DNA from: Liolophura sinensis
Taxonomy: Eukaryota > Mollusca > Polyplacophora > Chitonida > Chitonidae
Assembly: GCF_032854445.1 (NCBI RefSeq)
Contig: NC_088299.1
Span: 16,673,608 to 16,737,607, forward strand
Reading direction: 5' to 3'
Length of the DNA stretch: 64,000 nt
Under the pieces are notes generated by a model. It made no database searches. It was not told where the DNA came from and was given only the letters and a program-made list of their open reading frames with translations. The translations under genes were made by a program, and so were the position numbers. Of the stretch, positions 46,226-59,249 are shown piece after piece. Each line of letters opens with the position of its first letter. Positions within the stretch are counted from its first letter, which is position 1.

Positions 46226-48229
46226 ACTGTCCGTCTCTGTTAACAACTATACGGAAATAGCTATGCATTTGGTCATAATCCGGAAGTTTTTTTAGTGCTA
46301 TTGTTCGTGTCAGAAAATAAACAAATCACTTATTTGTCTTTGACCTTTTAATATTGCCTAGCAATATGGCGGCTGTGCTATGTCGGGAAAATTTGTACGT
46401 TTATGTGGGATGGAAGTTTTCGGTCTCGGAGTGCTCTACTCTTATCCAACCTATCTGGCCCACATGTTGCAATACTCATCTTACTGATCCACACTAAATA
46501 TAAAAACTACTGCTCTGAAAACATGGACGTGGGCGCATTAGACAATATTTATACGGTATGGCATTAAGTCAGTGAGATGGTTTGTTTTGAGCCACCTGAT
46601 AGTCACCCATCACTTGTCTGGCGGAGCTGTCTTTTTCTAGATTAGAGCATCCATTAGAACATGAATCCCTATCGGATGCCGGTGGTTTTCGAGTTTTATA
46701 TATGACCTGTCATCGCTCATTCCCTCAAATGGTAATCAATAAATCAGCTGGTAATTGGACACAAAACCCTAAACCCTACAGTTTTGGGATTCTGTGTTCC
46801 GTTTTCGTTTTAAGGTATACAGCATGTTACGAATCGTATAATTCCGACACACGCCCCAACTCGTACTCCCTACAGTGCATGCTTCGGTCTCAAACTTTCG
46901 CTTTACATCATGGCCACCAAAAGACAAGCCTGACCTTTGGAGCCTGTGAGGTTCACGTGGGCCTGTTTAGGATTACCCTCATCACTTGTGTCCTCCCGCG
47001 GAACTATTTAATCAGCATTCATAAATAAAGTTGTTTTAGGTGTTGTTAGAATCATGTTGCATAATCTCTAGATAAAGAGAATGCATGTGTATAGAGTATT
47101 ATTAGAGACGAAGGTTGAGACCGATTGTTTGTGTTTTTTAACATCACTTCCTGCCTGATCACCATTACCCCTGTGACCACGGCGTTGTTCACACGTTTCT
47201 GTACAAAATTTGATATTGGTGGCTGTGATGTAAAGCGAAAGCTAGAGAGCGACGCATGCGCTGTAAGGAGTATGGCCCCAACTAATGATATGTCAACAGT
47301 GTGAGTACTTAGCGGGATCTTTTACGGGTTGACAGATACATAAACATTATGGATGCTTTACTGATAAGTGACAAAGGAATTAGAACCGTGTGTAAGAAAT
47401 AAATAAAGCACACAACTTTTATTTTACAAACAGAGCGTTTATTTTGAAACAAATATTATGTGATTAGATCGATGATTGTAAATCATGACAATCACCTAGA
47501 AAAGTGATTTGCAGATATTTCTACGTCTACAACTACTCTGACGTTAGATTTGCTATAAAATAAAGCCAACTAATCCCCTTGCCCGTGCTTTTCCCGGTTC
47601 ATCCACCTGCTCGAGTATTGTTCCGTTGGAACGGAAGAGTCAGTGGTCCACTCTATCACCCTGGCGGAAGTCTACAGAACTAACCCTGATCAATGGAGCC
47701 AGTGACACTCACCTATAGCTGACTGCCCAGATCTTGTCTGATAGCTAGATCAAGGTCAGGCTAAGAAGCCACATCAGTGTTACCTGCCAATTAATGGTTT
47801 AGATGAAGACCATTATACGTCGTTAGAACTGATATAATGATGTGCTGATAACAGGCGGTTTTGGACCTCGAACACCGTTGAACAAAAGATTTGGAAAACT
47901 GTAGGGTAAGGTTGCCCCTGGAATGAGGGTGATAGCCGTAATGATACAGAATAATAACGTACCAATCCCTATAACACATTTCTCATTCTTCGCAGGGAGC
48001 AAAATATTCTAGATCAAGATGACACTATACAATTATTGCCTTTTACGCCTGATAATGTGGCGTTAAATTGGCCAGAAAATGATTATTCTGGCCGTATTCA
48101 AGTCAGTCACGAAAGCCTATGATTGCTTTATCATCCGTCGAAATAAAATTCCAAGGCCATGTGCCACAGCCCTATTTTTGTTGATTGTAACGAAAGAGGG
48201 CACATAATGTGTACCTAAGGAGAGCAATG
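46226..48229. other. No gene; one dispersed repeat piece
   Basis: Unique sequence. 47655-47710 (CACCCTGGCGGAAGTCTACA, CTAACCCTGATCAATGGAGC) matches the minus strand at 58755-58815. No supported ORF. Confidence 0.5.
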
Positions 48230-48405
48230 TGGGGCAGACTTCTGGCGTGTCACATGTGTATACTGTGTGCTGAAGCCGGCAATACAGGGCACACTTCTGG
48301 CGTGTCACAGGTGTATAGTGTGGGCTGAAGCCGGCAATACAGGGCACACTTTTGGCGTGTCACAGGTGTATAGTTTGTGCTGAAAAAGGTTAATGCTCGG
48401 CACAC
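48230..48405. repeat. 55-bp tandem repeat, 3 units
   Basis: Units with GGCAATACAGGGCACACTTC, TGGCGTGTCACAGGTGTATA and GTGCTGAAGCC. Related to the array at 48935-49240. Confidence 0.85.
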
Positions 48406-48570
48406 GAAAAGATGCAAAGCGTTATATTTGGGGCTTTATACGTGTATACTGTGTTCTTGAAGTAAAATAAAACTGAAATGTGAAGCAAGGTTCATGCTAC
48501 AGACAACCGAAATCTATGCGTAAAAATACTTTCATTTATTTTTTCAGATTTTTTAAAGAGTAGAAAGGCA

Positions 48571-48830
48571 TTCAAATATTTGAATACTGTAATCGGCTTT
48601 ATGAGCCATACTAATGGTATCTAGGAACTCTGACGTCACATAACTTTTTTCCCTGATATTCACTAGAAGAAAGGAATTTTTGGGAATATTTTATCAGTAA
48701 TCTCTTACTCATGTGAGTTATTCCTGCATTCAGTGTAGAGATTAGAGTTGAAAAAAATTATGTGACGACTGCGTACATAAACTCTGATAGTATGATCTAT
48801 AAAGCCCACCTTAGTATTCAAATATTTGAA
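48571..48830. mobile_element. MITE-like element with long imperfect TIRs (260 bp)
   Basis: Both ends are ATTCAAATATTTGAATACT in inverted orientation. The inverted similarity continues inward for about 90 bp (GGCTTTAT, CATACTA, GTCACATAA, TTTTTTC). No ORF. It lies between the two related arrays at 48230 and 48935. Confidence 0.8.
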
Positions 48831-48934
48831 CGGCTTTATCTCTCTTCATAAAAAATCTTTAAAAAATATTTATATTTATATATACTTATATATGGTCTAT
48901 TTAGTGATACTTTAGGGGTCTTTTCCTTTTCAAG

Positions 48935-49240
48935 ACGGCAATGAGTGGCACATTTGTGTCGCGTGACATGCGTATAAAAGAGGGCAGTGCTAAAAGACGG
49001 CAATGAGCGACACACTTCTGGCGTGCGTACAATGTGTGCTGGAAGACAGCAATGAGCGACACACTCCCGGCATGTGTACACTGTACGCTGGAAAAGGGCA
49101 ATAGACGACACAATTCTGGCTTGCGTACACTGTGTGCTGGAAGACGGCAATGAGTGACACACTTGTGACATGCGTAGGCCTACACTATTTGCTGGAAGAG
49201 GGCAATAGGTATCACACTTGTGACATGCGTGTAATGCATG
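48935..49240. repeat. ~50-bp tandem repeat, 6 units
   Basis: Diverged units with AGACGGCAATGAGCGACACA, CTTCTGGCGTGCGTACA and TGTGTGCTGGA. Same family and orientation as 48230-48405. Confidence 0.85.
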
Positions 49241-52184
49241 CTGGGCAGTGAGACAAATAGCCGAAGACAGATGGTCAGGTACTTCACCTTTGAGTTAAGC
49301 AGACAAATCAAATCTTGGCCTGGCTGTAAGGGTCTTTTCAAACAGCAGTTGTAAAACAGGCAGCCGGTCAGAGTTAAGATTCATTCCGAACGTCTTGTCA
49401 ATATCGTTTTGGCCAATAAAAAGATGTCAAGTGTTTCGTTACTTTAGGTGAGAGACTGTTGTGACTGTTGCTGGCTGAACAATTTTTGTCAAGTCACAAT
49501 CCCGGCCTGATCCCACGAAATATGACGATGGTTCCCAGGATACACACGCCTCCAAGAGTGGCTTTCTGGGTAGGCCTACTTAATTGAATGAATGGTTTTT
49601 CTCCGTACATCATTACCTTAAACGCATCTTTGATGGTAGAACAGTTCATAATCAGACAAGTAAAAAAATATATGTTGACAATTGTAAGCATTCTATATGC
49701 AACGATATGTGTTCGCGTTGTAAACACCAAGACTTGCATTTTACCGATTTTGCTAATGGCGATGTCTGGTGTTCTTTATGGCTGTGTATGTATTCTACTG
49801 TGATTTGTAATATGCTAAAATGAGCCCATCTCATCGTGTCTCAAGGTGATCTCGTAAAAACAAGCCCAGGGTCTATACTTAAGGCGGAACAACAGTTGTC
49901 GTCTCCTCAAACTGACTGTGAAAGTCTTACGGGTCTGTCCTCAGGCAACCCCGTTTCCATAGAGACAGTGATAAAAAGATCACCTTGATATCTCAGTATC
50001 TCAGATTAATTATCAGACGCTGATGAATAATGAAACCCCAGCAAGTCTCTCAGTAAGCAGTATAATTAAACATTAGTATGCCTGTGTATTCAATGTCTGT
50101 CCTGGGCTATGGTGAGTGCCAATTTTGGGCTTACATGCTTTAGATGTCTGGCAAAATAAGGAAATATATTTTTTGTAAACACTTTAGCCCTAAATGACCA
50201 TATGGTTGTGCATTCTTAGATTTATTGATAGTTGTTAAACGCCATACTCGGACTTTTGACTTATAATATATGTGACGGTCAGTTTTATGGGTGGGGGAAA
50301 CCGGAGGTTCATGGGAGAAACCAACCACCTTTGAAGGGAACCGGAGGTAAATGGGAAAACCTTCGACCTTTGGAGGAAACCAGAGATCCAGGGGAAACCA
50401 CCAAGCTTTGTAGGAAATTGGAGTGCCAGGGTAACCACCGACCTAAACGGCTAGGGCTAGGAGATCCGTCGGTCGTTAATTGCCACAAAGACCTATATGA
50501 ATAGCGAGAGCGGGGAATTTACACTTGCCCCAAACCCGTACCTGGTGTTACATATGGAAAGAATTAAATGAGAACCTATGTATGACTGTAGATTATAGGC
50601 AAAGTCACCCTCCACCCATGATTATTTTTCCGGACAAGGCATCGACCAAGTTTAACCATCTGTGAGCCGTGTAAGTAATCCTTGTCTACAGACAAGGCCT
50701 TCCATCGGCTCGAGTCTCCGGAGAATCTCTTTGACGATGAGGGGAGGACAATAGCTGGAGTACCGGTATCAATAACCCAGTTCAATTTAGTTCTTGTCGT
50801 CTAGCTTTATGTAATTTCTTTTCGTGGATGAGTTTTTTCGTCTCTGACAAGTGGTAGCCTATCATGTTTAAAGGCCTCATTTATTTCGCATGTACTTATG
50901 TGATGAACATTTGTCCACGGATTAAACCCTAGTAAATTTGTTTTGTTTTTTGTTGTAGAACGAAAGTCTTACCGTTCAGGCTGCACAGTTATGTTCTGTC
51001 TTTGGTCTATTCCATGTACATATTACATTAGTATTCAGATTAATGGTATTAACATGTCGATAAAAATTGGCATCTGAAATTTATGGAAACATGAAAAGAA
51101 ACTCTAAAACGAAGATTATGGGTTTGAGGGAAATGAAGAGAGTTTTGTCCAAAAATTGTAATGCTTATTTCTGTCAATGGTCGGAAATTTTCAGAATGAA
51201 GTCAACGATTTACTTACTAAGCAATCCTTCATCCCGATTGAGACTCTTCGCTCCAAAGTTGTTTTTGACACCTATTACTGTTCACGTCACTACTGCAGCC
51301 TACTTAATTTCCGGACTGACCCCGGCCTTAGGAAAACAGTGGTCTAAAGTTACACCCCAGGAAGAAAATTGAGAGTTGTTTTTGTAGGTTTAACTGCACA
51401 TTATGAAACAAAAACATAGCTGTGGTGTATTCTGTAAATTACTCATGACTGGCAAAATACTGGGAGCAATGTTTTGCCATCACGCGAATAAAATGACCTA
51501 CCATTGTCGAAATTCGTTCATTCTCTTAAGGGAGAAGATAACATCAAACTGACAAAGCTGATGCCCGAGTTTCTAAAGCAAAAGTGATATTTAACTTGAA
51601 TACTTGGGCCTTTCAGTCATAAAACATACGAAAATTTTTATAAAATTCTCAATACTGATTCCAATACATTCTCGTTAAGTTGCAACATGTTGTGTTAGCG
51701 GACCAAACATCGCTGAAGTCAAAATGAGCCTAATTAGTGCTGCCGCCTGGCGGAAGTTGTTAATCTGCCCGTGAAACTAGCTGAGACCTTACCAGTAACA
51801 CACTATACTATATAGCCAGCTGCCTTTCAGTTTGGCAGTAACTTCATGTAACGACAGATATCAAAAGTTATCTGTGATGAAAGTCTATTTAAACATGAAG
51901 AACGCCGTCTGTAGGAAATTATCTGGTAGATATGCTATCATTATACGGAAAAGTGGTTACACGATTGATCAAGCCCATGAGGTAATCACAGACAACATGT
52001 CAGACACGTAAAATTAAGTCTTTTATAATTTGAATATAACAATTTCCACATATGATTAATTCTTACCATAATCAGTAACAACTACCTTCAATTCGAGCTC
52101 GAAAATCTGTGTAACGTCACCCGCCAGACAGTCGGCGCTAGTGAATAAAACATAAAAGATATTTACAATCAATTACCACCGACA
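49241..52184. other. No gene; degenerate GGAAACC repeat
   Basis: Unique sequence apart from 50270-50450, which has ~40-bp degenerate units (GGAAACCGGAGGT, ATGGGAAAACCTTCGACCTT). These resemble the dispersed repeat at 20078-20215. Open frames (49588-49823, 50232-50504, 51067-51372) show no domains. Confidence 0.5.
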
Positions 52185-52251
52185 TATAAAAAATCTTGAT
52201 CGTTCCTGGTATACTACCTCTCTGTACATCATGGATCAGTTACAGGTAAGT
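52185..52251 (+). promoter_or_regulatory. Possible TATA box, start codon and first exon
   Basis: TATAAAAAA at 52185 is followed 46 bp later by an ATG (52231) opening MDQLQ, which ends at CAG|GTAAGT (52246), a consensus 5' splice site. The spacing suits a TATA promoter with a short leader and a five-codon first exon. I could not find the next exon, so this may be chance. Confidence 0.3.
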
Positions 52252-52271
52252 CATGGTTTTGTGCATGATGT

Positions 52272-52435
52272 CAAAGGTAGACTGCTGTGTCAAACAGTCT
52301 CTGATGAAACATATCACAGGCAGACTGCTGTGTCAAACACGGTTTGATGGAATATATTACAGACAGACTGCTGTGTCAAACAGCCTCTGATGAAACATAT
52401 CATAGTAGACTGCTGTGTCAAACACGGTCGGAGTG
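52272..52435. repeat. ~50-bp tandem repeat, 4 units
   Basis: Units with AGACTGCTGTGTCAAACA followed by alternating GTCTCTGATGAAACATATCA or CGGTTTGATGG. The two alternating unit types give a dimer structure. It starts just after the putative first exon at 52245. Confidence 0.88.
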
Positions 52436-53616
52436 CTGTTTGCTTCACCTATACTTATCGTTCACGTCTTATCGATATATTTTAAACCACAGAGAAAGTT
52501 CTGTAAATGGAGCTGAAATGAGCTGTATATTTTAATCGATCATTTTATTAATGAAAACACGTTTCATTCCATCACAGTCAAGTAACTCAGTGTTCCAGCG
52601 AACGTCAGACCATAATGAACGTTCAAATGTTGTCCACGGAATGAGTAAGATCGATTTTCAGACAGAGGCTAATTGGATTCGTTGATAAAACACAGATTAT
52701 CGGATCCATTAAAATGCTGCTCTTAAAGTCCAAAGATTGGAGTATTCAAAGAAAATCGTGTGTATTAGCAAAATTCATATTTCCTAGATAGAAACCTAAC
52801 AGCAGTCGGTAAGCTATATCATTCTTCTTCAAACTGACTAATCTTCGTCTACTGACAAAATACATGTTCCATCGTCTCTAGTCTGCGGAGACAGGCTTTG
52901 ATGGTCAGACCTGAGCGGCCACTTGACTTTCAGCGACTCACTCCAGGTACAACCTCATCGTCCTAAATGCAATTTCTTTCTTCTTGATCAGTTTCTTATT
53001 GGTATAGCAAGGTTATATGGAAAATGTATTTGAATAATCTATTGAGGAAGCAGTGTGCTATTTATAACATGACACTATTTGGAACACGTCTGTGGTATAA
53101 TTTAGATGAGATACCATTCGGCCATCTGAGTTGTGTTTTTACTGCCTCACCACAGGCCAATCCCAGTACCAGCGTGTCAGCCTTCTTTCCTCTTGTTGGC
53201 AACTAAACTCACTCTGTGGCGACTGTAATGAGATATCCGGAAGGAATGAGTACAATCTTGTGCGGGAGAAGCAGACATGTGCCTGGCAATGTGAGATTTG
53301 TGTTTCATACATTGATTCCAATAAAACATGAAGAAAGTTAGAAATTTACCCTATTCCGACAAAGAGTATGCTGCTTTTACTCTTACTTTTAACTGTTAAG
53401 TGATAAGGATGACTTTTATGTTTTATTACTGTAACTTATCAGAACGCGGCGTACAGAGAAAAAGCACTGGGTTTTATTCCCCTTAAAGCACAACACAGCA
53501 CCTGGCTAAACATATTTCAGTCGAAAGCAGAATTCTCAAACTTTCTAACAAGTACCTAACAAGTACTTTATTATTTTACTGAAGTTTCACCGAATAACAT
53601 GTAGAACAAAATCTCA
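52436..53616. other. No gene seen
   Basis: Unique sequence. Overlapping short frames at 53024-53331 on both strands have no recognised content. Confidence 0.5.
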
Positions 53617-53681
53617 CCATAATGCTGGCCGCCGTCGTATAAGTCAAATATTCTTGAGTACGTCGTGAAACACCAATCAAA

Positions 53682-53756
<75 letters not shown>

Positions 53757-53759
53757 ATG
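53617..53759 (+). mobile_element. SINE 3' end with long (AAAT)n tail
   Basis: CACCATAATGCTGGCCGCCG, GAGTACGTCGTGAAACACCA, then about 75 bp of uninterrupted AAAT repeats. 5' truncated. Confidence 0.92.
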
Positions 53760-54976
53760 ATAACAGAGGACTACTGCATAACACATCATTTTGAGATCGT
53801 TTACAACGATTTAGTTACGTATAATCCAAGCACCATTTCACACAGTGTTTGGGACGGATCTGTATCATTTACGGACCACCACACAAGTAAAATTTGTTGA
53901 TTTACCAGCCGTGTAATTTTCAACGACGGTATCACAAATTATGTCAGACAAGAGCATACCGTCTCGGCCCAATACCGCATTCATCTCATCAGTACATCCT
54001 CGGTCTACTTAGACACGCTGTTCAAATTATAAACATACATTTTTTGTCCTTTATCTTACCATTTAGTCAGCAGATTTAAATAACAAGTATCGGTGAAAAA
54101 TTCATTAAGAAAGCCAAAGGTTGACGGGAATGAGAAGATGGCATCTCTCCGGACAATGCTTAAATTAAATCTTATGCTACAGTTTTATTTCTCTAAGTTA
54201 ATGAAGAATTTAAATTTTTCTCCTTTGTCTTTCTTGCACACAAGGGATGCTTTTTTTCTGTTTTCTTTTATAAAGTACAGTATAATTATTGAAACGCCGT
54301 GTTCTATCCGACGTGCTTTCTCTGATGTCCTCCATAACTAGCTCTCGTCTTAGAAGCCACCACCATAAAACTGAAGCATAAAGTTCAACGACAGCCGAAT
54401 GCCTAGATCAGCCTCAGTGGTGCTTAGATTTATTTCCATTTGTTTCAGACTTGAGCATGAGTCTAGCTGTACAACAATCCTATATAGTGGGCTTACTGTA
54501 TCAATAGTTCATGATGTGGAAGAAATATTCTTCCTGTATGTCCAATTTCCGAGAAATCTATTTATCACTCGGACCTTCATTGCGGCGACGTCCACAACTT
54601 TATCTGGCATAGTCTACTGCTTTGACTATAGAACGGAAAATACCTTCAACGTTAAAGAGCAAGCTGAGTGTTGATAATGGAGACGCGCTGAAGCTGTGTC
54701 AAGATCAAGTTTCACTAAACGTTTACTGGGTTGGAAAATATCTAAAAAATATTTAATCCCGGCTTAAGATGTTTTGAATGGTAGTTTTTCAGTGGACATA
54801 AACATTATTCAGGTGCTGTCTTTCACTTTAAAGGCTGTGCTTACACTTGTATTATGCTATTTACACCTGCCTTTCATCATGGGTCTTTACATTCTGGTGG
54901 AAGCTAAAATCCTCCTTTGTGAATTACCTCACGTTAGAATGTTTGACGCAAATATTTAAATTGAATCTTCCTGGAG
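53760..54976. other. No gene seen
   Basis: Unique AT-rich sequence. Short ORFs without domains. Confidence 0.5.
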
Positions 54977-55195
54977 GTACACAATACGAGAGTGGAACAA
55001 ATTCGAGCGGGTGTAAACACTTCGGTGGTATCTATTTTTTTAAGGTTTGAGATTTCCTGGAGGTGATTTATAGAACAATGTACCTGAAATCTGCTTCCTT
55101 GATGAACGATCAGAGAACTGAACCTTTCATTGGTATACTCTTCGCGATCTTGAGGAATGGATTTATAACATAATGGATAGGTTGAGAATAATATA
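54977..55195 (+). repeat. Dispersed repeat, copy 1 (about 220 bp)
   Basis: AGAACAATGTACCTGAAATC, CTTCCTTGATGA, GGATTTATAACATAATGGAT. Matches 57587-57800 along its length in direct orientation. Confidence 0.8.
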
Positions 55196-57586
55196 ATATT
55201 ATGCCACAACAATGTAAAATTTCTTTCTGTTTCTTATGGCTGTATTTTATTGGTTGCTGTCAGTCTCGATCAATGTGCTGTGAAAGTAATTGTCGTAATA
55301 AAGAGAGACTGCGAAATGCGGACTGACTGAACATTGGCGTCAAGTTATTCGGTGTGAGGATTGAAACTTCTTTAGCTGGTGAAAGGAGCAGGCTACTATA
55401 AATGCCGTTCTGATGTTAATAAACTGATCAGAGCCTATGGAAATGTGTGGAGGACGTCGAATGACTGACATCATTAACTATATCCTAGGTTGCCGTCATT
55501 AATCGTTAGAACACCCACACTTAATGGATTATCACTCTGTTCTGAACAGATTTAATGATAGGTCGTCTGAGACTTCATTATTTATCATCTTATATATTCA
55601 ATTACTTGTGTCCACATAGTTACGGCGATGGCATTAACATATTCTCATAACTGTCTCCACTGCCAATAAATGCTGACAAACTCCTCAGTTTTGCTGACAT
55701 TTACAATCAGCTGGACGAATCCAACAGAAATGGCGGAGGAGGGTGGAGTGAGAAAATCTACATAACATCGGGACTGATCTGAAATATCTGACAGCTCTTT
55801 AAGACAAGAAAGAAAGTGGCTATCACCAACTTCTAATAGGGATAAATAGCAATAACCATATAAAAAAATTTCAATCATCTTAATAATGACTGTTGAACCA
55901 ATCCACAGTGCAAAAATCTACTCTTGTAAAGCAATCGTTAATACTAAATCGTAAGGCCTCTTACCCCAGTTCCATCCAATGGATATATAAATCAGTTCAA
56001 ATAAACTGTCACTCAGAAAACTGAGCATCCGAAATCAGCTAATTTAAAATGGTTCTATGCTAGGCAGTTGTCTCTAACTTTTAATAATAAATCTCTAACT
56101 TTCAATAAATAAATGTGACTTTATTACGTTTCCACATTATTTACTATGTACACATTTGACATTCATTGTTTTTTCTATAGAGTTTAAGTCTTACAATCCA
56201 ATGTATTGCTCTTTTCAGTTATGTTTGACGTTTAGATTATCAGGACAGTGTATCCAGGTGTATATATGATCTGTCTTTCAGTGTGGATGTTTCGTGCCCG
56301 GAATTCTTTCAAGTGTTTAGCGCGATATTTGGCCAGATGATTGCTGTACTTGTTACTGACAGGATGGATCTGAAAAGAACCTTTTCATTGTTATCGCTTC
56401 ACGTGATTGATCTCGGGGACATGTATTGAGAAATAACAGTCGTGAACGCAGAGAAATGGCAGTTTTACTTGTAAGATACATGTACATCAACATTTCTGAA
56501 GGGCGGTCTGTGTTGCATTAATTAGAACAGAATATTCTCTAAATGTTCTGAGAACCCAACTCACTATTTTCACTGTATCCTGGTGGTGATTTATATCCAG
56601 ACAGTTTCTGTACACTGTTATGTGTCAGCTTCTAAATTTAGCTTGCCACTGTTTATACATGCTGAGTTCAGGGCCTGCTGTCAGCCTCTGCCTTAGAATG
56701 TTCCAGAATACGCTCAGTTCGGGGCCTGTTTGTTTACAACAAGTGTTCAGGAATTTTCTTATTCTAGACAATTCCACCAGTCTATATAAGACCTATGAAA
56801 GCAGGTCAAGGGGGGAGAAAGGAGAATTATTGAGAGTTTTGGATGCTTTCGCTGTGTGTTACTTTAGTAGGCCTTTTGGGCTGAATTTTGGTGTCTTTCT
56901 AGCCTCTGGCTTTGTCATATCCTATCTCCACCGAGCACTTGTTCAGTCTGAACTTGTATGTTTAATTTGTGCTCTTGTGTACACAGCGCTTATTAGTACA
57001 CGGACCCTGTCTGTGGAATTTTGTGTATATTTCGTCTTACACTCAGTTATACTGTGGATTTTCCCTCTTGTGCATTTATGCCCGTATGGTTTTAAGCATT
57101 GTGGAATATATGCGTCCGTTTGGACTTGACACCATTGTACATGTAAGTACTTTAGTATTTGTATAGATACTGCTATCCTTTCTTGTTAAACTTAAGTACT
57201 TTAGTATTTGTAAAAGACTTGTTATCTGTTCTTGTTAAACCTAATAAATTGTTGTAAAATAAAATCTGCTGGTTTTGGTTACTTTTTTTGTGCGGCTAAA
57301 CTGTCGTGTATTTCGAACAAGCCATCTCTTTATAATACAGACAGTTTGGGTCGTAACAACACACGAGCAAATGATGGTAATTACAAGATGGGATGCATGC
57401 GCATTTTAAAAATACACCCCAAATGAAGAACAAGATCAATACCCTACCCAACAGAAAGAGCAAAAGCAACGCCTTCCCCATATAGGCATGCTGATTGCAG
57501 CTAAGGCAGGTTTGTGATCTAACTGAGACCTTTCACCCAGACAATGAAATTGAACCTTTCTGAAAATAGCGGACCATGTCACAATA
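55196..57586. other. No gene supported; small tandem dimer
   Basis: 57142-57240 is a ~53-bp dimer (AAGTACTTTAGTATTTGTA ... TTCTTGTTAAACCTAA). The longest non-repetitive frame of the right half (56620-57129, 169 codons, hydrophobic, Cys- and Leu-rich) has no recognisable family and T-rich base use typical of noncoding sequence. Confidence 0.5.
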
Positions 57587-57800
57587 CAAGATTAAAACAG
57601 ACTCCAGCCGCTGTGGACACTGTTTTTGTTTTTTTGTGTTTTAGGTTGATATTTGCTGGAGGCGGTTCACTAGAACCATGTACAATGTACGTGAAATCTC
57701 CCTCCTTGATGACGACTCTAAAAGAACTTATCCCTTTGTAATTGGTATCATCGTGATCTTGATGGATGGCTTTATAAGGTAATGGATAGCTAAATTGCAA
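57587..57800 (+). repeat. Dispersed repeat, copy 2
   Basis: AGAACCATGTACAATGTACG, TGAAATCTCCCTCCTTGATG, GGCTTTATAAGGTAATGGAT. Homologous to 54977-55195. Confidence 0.8.
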
Positions 57801-59249
57801 CAAAGCAAATATCCAGGGTATATTGACGATTGATTTGTTCGTTTGTATGGCGTTTAAAAAAATCTCATGATAATTATTTTAGTCATATAGGGTCAACGGG
57901 TACATGGCCTATTTCCTCACACTGTCAGTATTGACGTCTTCTGTACAGCTTGACCTGGAAGCCTACCCGGAAATCGAGCTCCGGACTCTCCAACTGTCTG
58001 CCTCATCGGTAGAGACGGCATGTATAATGTGCATTGATGTAATCGGTTTGCCAGATCTCTTCACATAGGATTTTTTTTATGGGATACAAGCATTCGTCCA
58101 GGACAACGTCGTACATTAAGACGCTGGCTGCTAATGTTTTTATCAACACGTAGCCTTGGCACCAATCTAATTCTGTCGAGTGTTCTTGACGCATTGGAGT
58201 TTTGAAATCCGGCAGTTTGCTTTTAAGAACACTCATAAGACTTATTCATTGCTGGAAAGGAGTCTGCTTTGAATTGAATAGATAATCTAGAGCTTATACA
58301 GGCCTACCGTGTTGATGACGTTTGGTTAGGGAAATTATTATACAAGTCGGTCGTTGGAAGTATGGTATTTTTTTGATCACGCTAGTCCTACAGTTGTCAC
58401 ATTCGCAAGTTGTGGAACAGACTTTGGAATTCGATTTGCTATATAGTTATCTGGTAATTATGACACATTACAAACTAAAATGTAGTCAGTAAATATCTAA
58501 TATAATCTCAGTGCCGATGAAGAACTGTTGTGTTTTTTCACCATGGTTACAACTTGCTAAATCACAAAAGACACCTAACCTTTTTATAGATTTCCACACA
58601 CTTTATTTTTCTGCTCAGTTTAAGCACATCTTCATGTCAGCTCTGGTGCCTTTTCACTGCTCCTCCATTATGCGTTTATTGGACGTCAACATGCAGTAAC
58701 ACTGTTTTTGAGTGTGACCGTGATCTATAGCTGACAGCCAAGTTCCTTTCCTTTTTCATCTCGTGAGGGTGTTTGGCACCATTGATCACGGTTAGTACTG
58801 TGGACTTCCGCCAGGGGAATTAAGTTCATCTACATGCAAGTCCTCATAATTGTAGCCTTCCGCTTTCAACGAGAACACAAACATCTCTGCATCTAACGCT
58901 AAACTTTGCCCGTAAAGTGATGTGAGTATGTTTCGAGGAAAAATGATGTCTGAGTGTGTACGACACTTCAAGAAACTCAGGAGCAAATCTGATTTCCGTT
59001 TAATCATTATGACGGCCAGTTGCGTATTTTTTAAAGGACGGGACTTGCCGGAAAACCGTGTTGAGGAATAAACATGCTTTATTTATTATACTTTTTTATT
59101 TGTTATTTGCCAGTGATACATATACTTTATGCTAGAATGCCTACAAGAAGTATATCGTGATGATACATATTACCCAGACAAATGTGCCGAAGACAGATAA
59201 AGGAAAGACAGTTCACATGAAGACCCTCATCAGACAAACCGCAAACATC
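57801..59249. other. No firm gene; one small minus-strand frame
   Basis: A 71-codon minus-strand frame (58792-59007) has balanced codon use (LKCRTHSD, MFVFSLKAEGYNYEDLHVDE), but its 3' end overlaps a dispersed repeat (58755-58815, matching 47655-47710). It shows no splice borders or known domain, so it is not called as a gene. Confidence 0.4.

Noticed and set aside
40024-46260. Series of ~100-codon open frames rich in Cys, Leu and Phe
   Set aside because: Periodic by-products of the 64-bp unit; each frame lasts until a length-variant unit shifts phase.
56620-57129. 169-codon non-repetitive frame
   Set aside because: No recognisable family, T-rich composition and no promoter or splice evidence.
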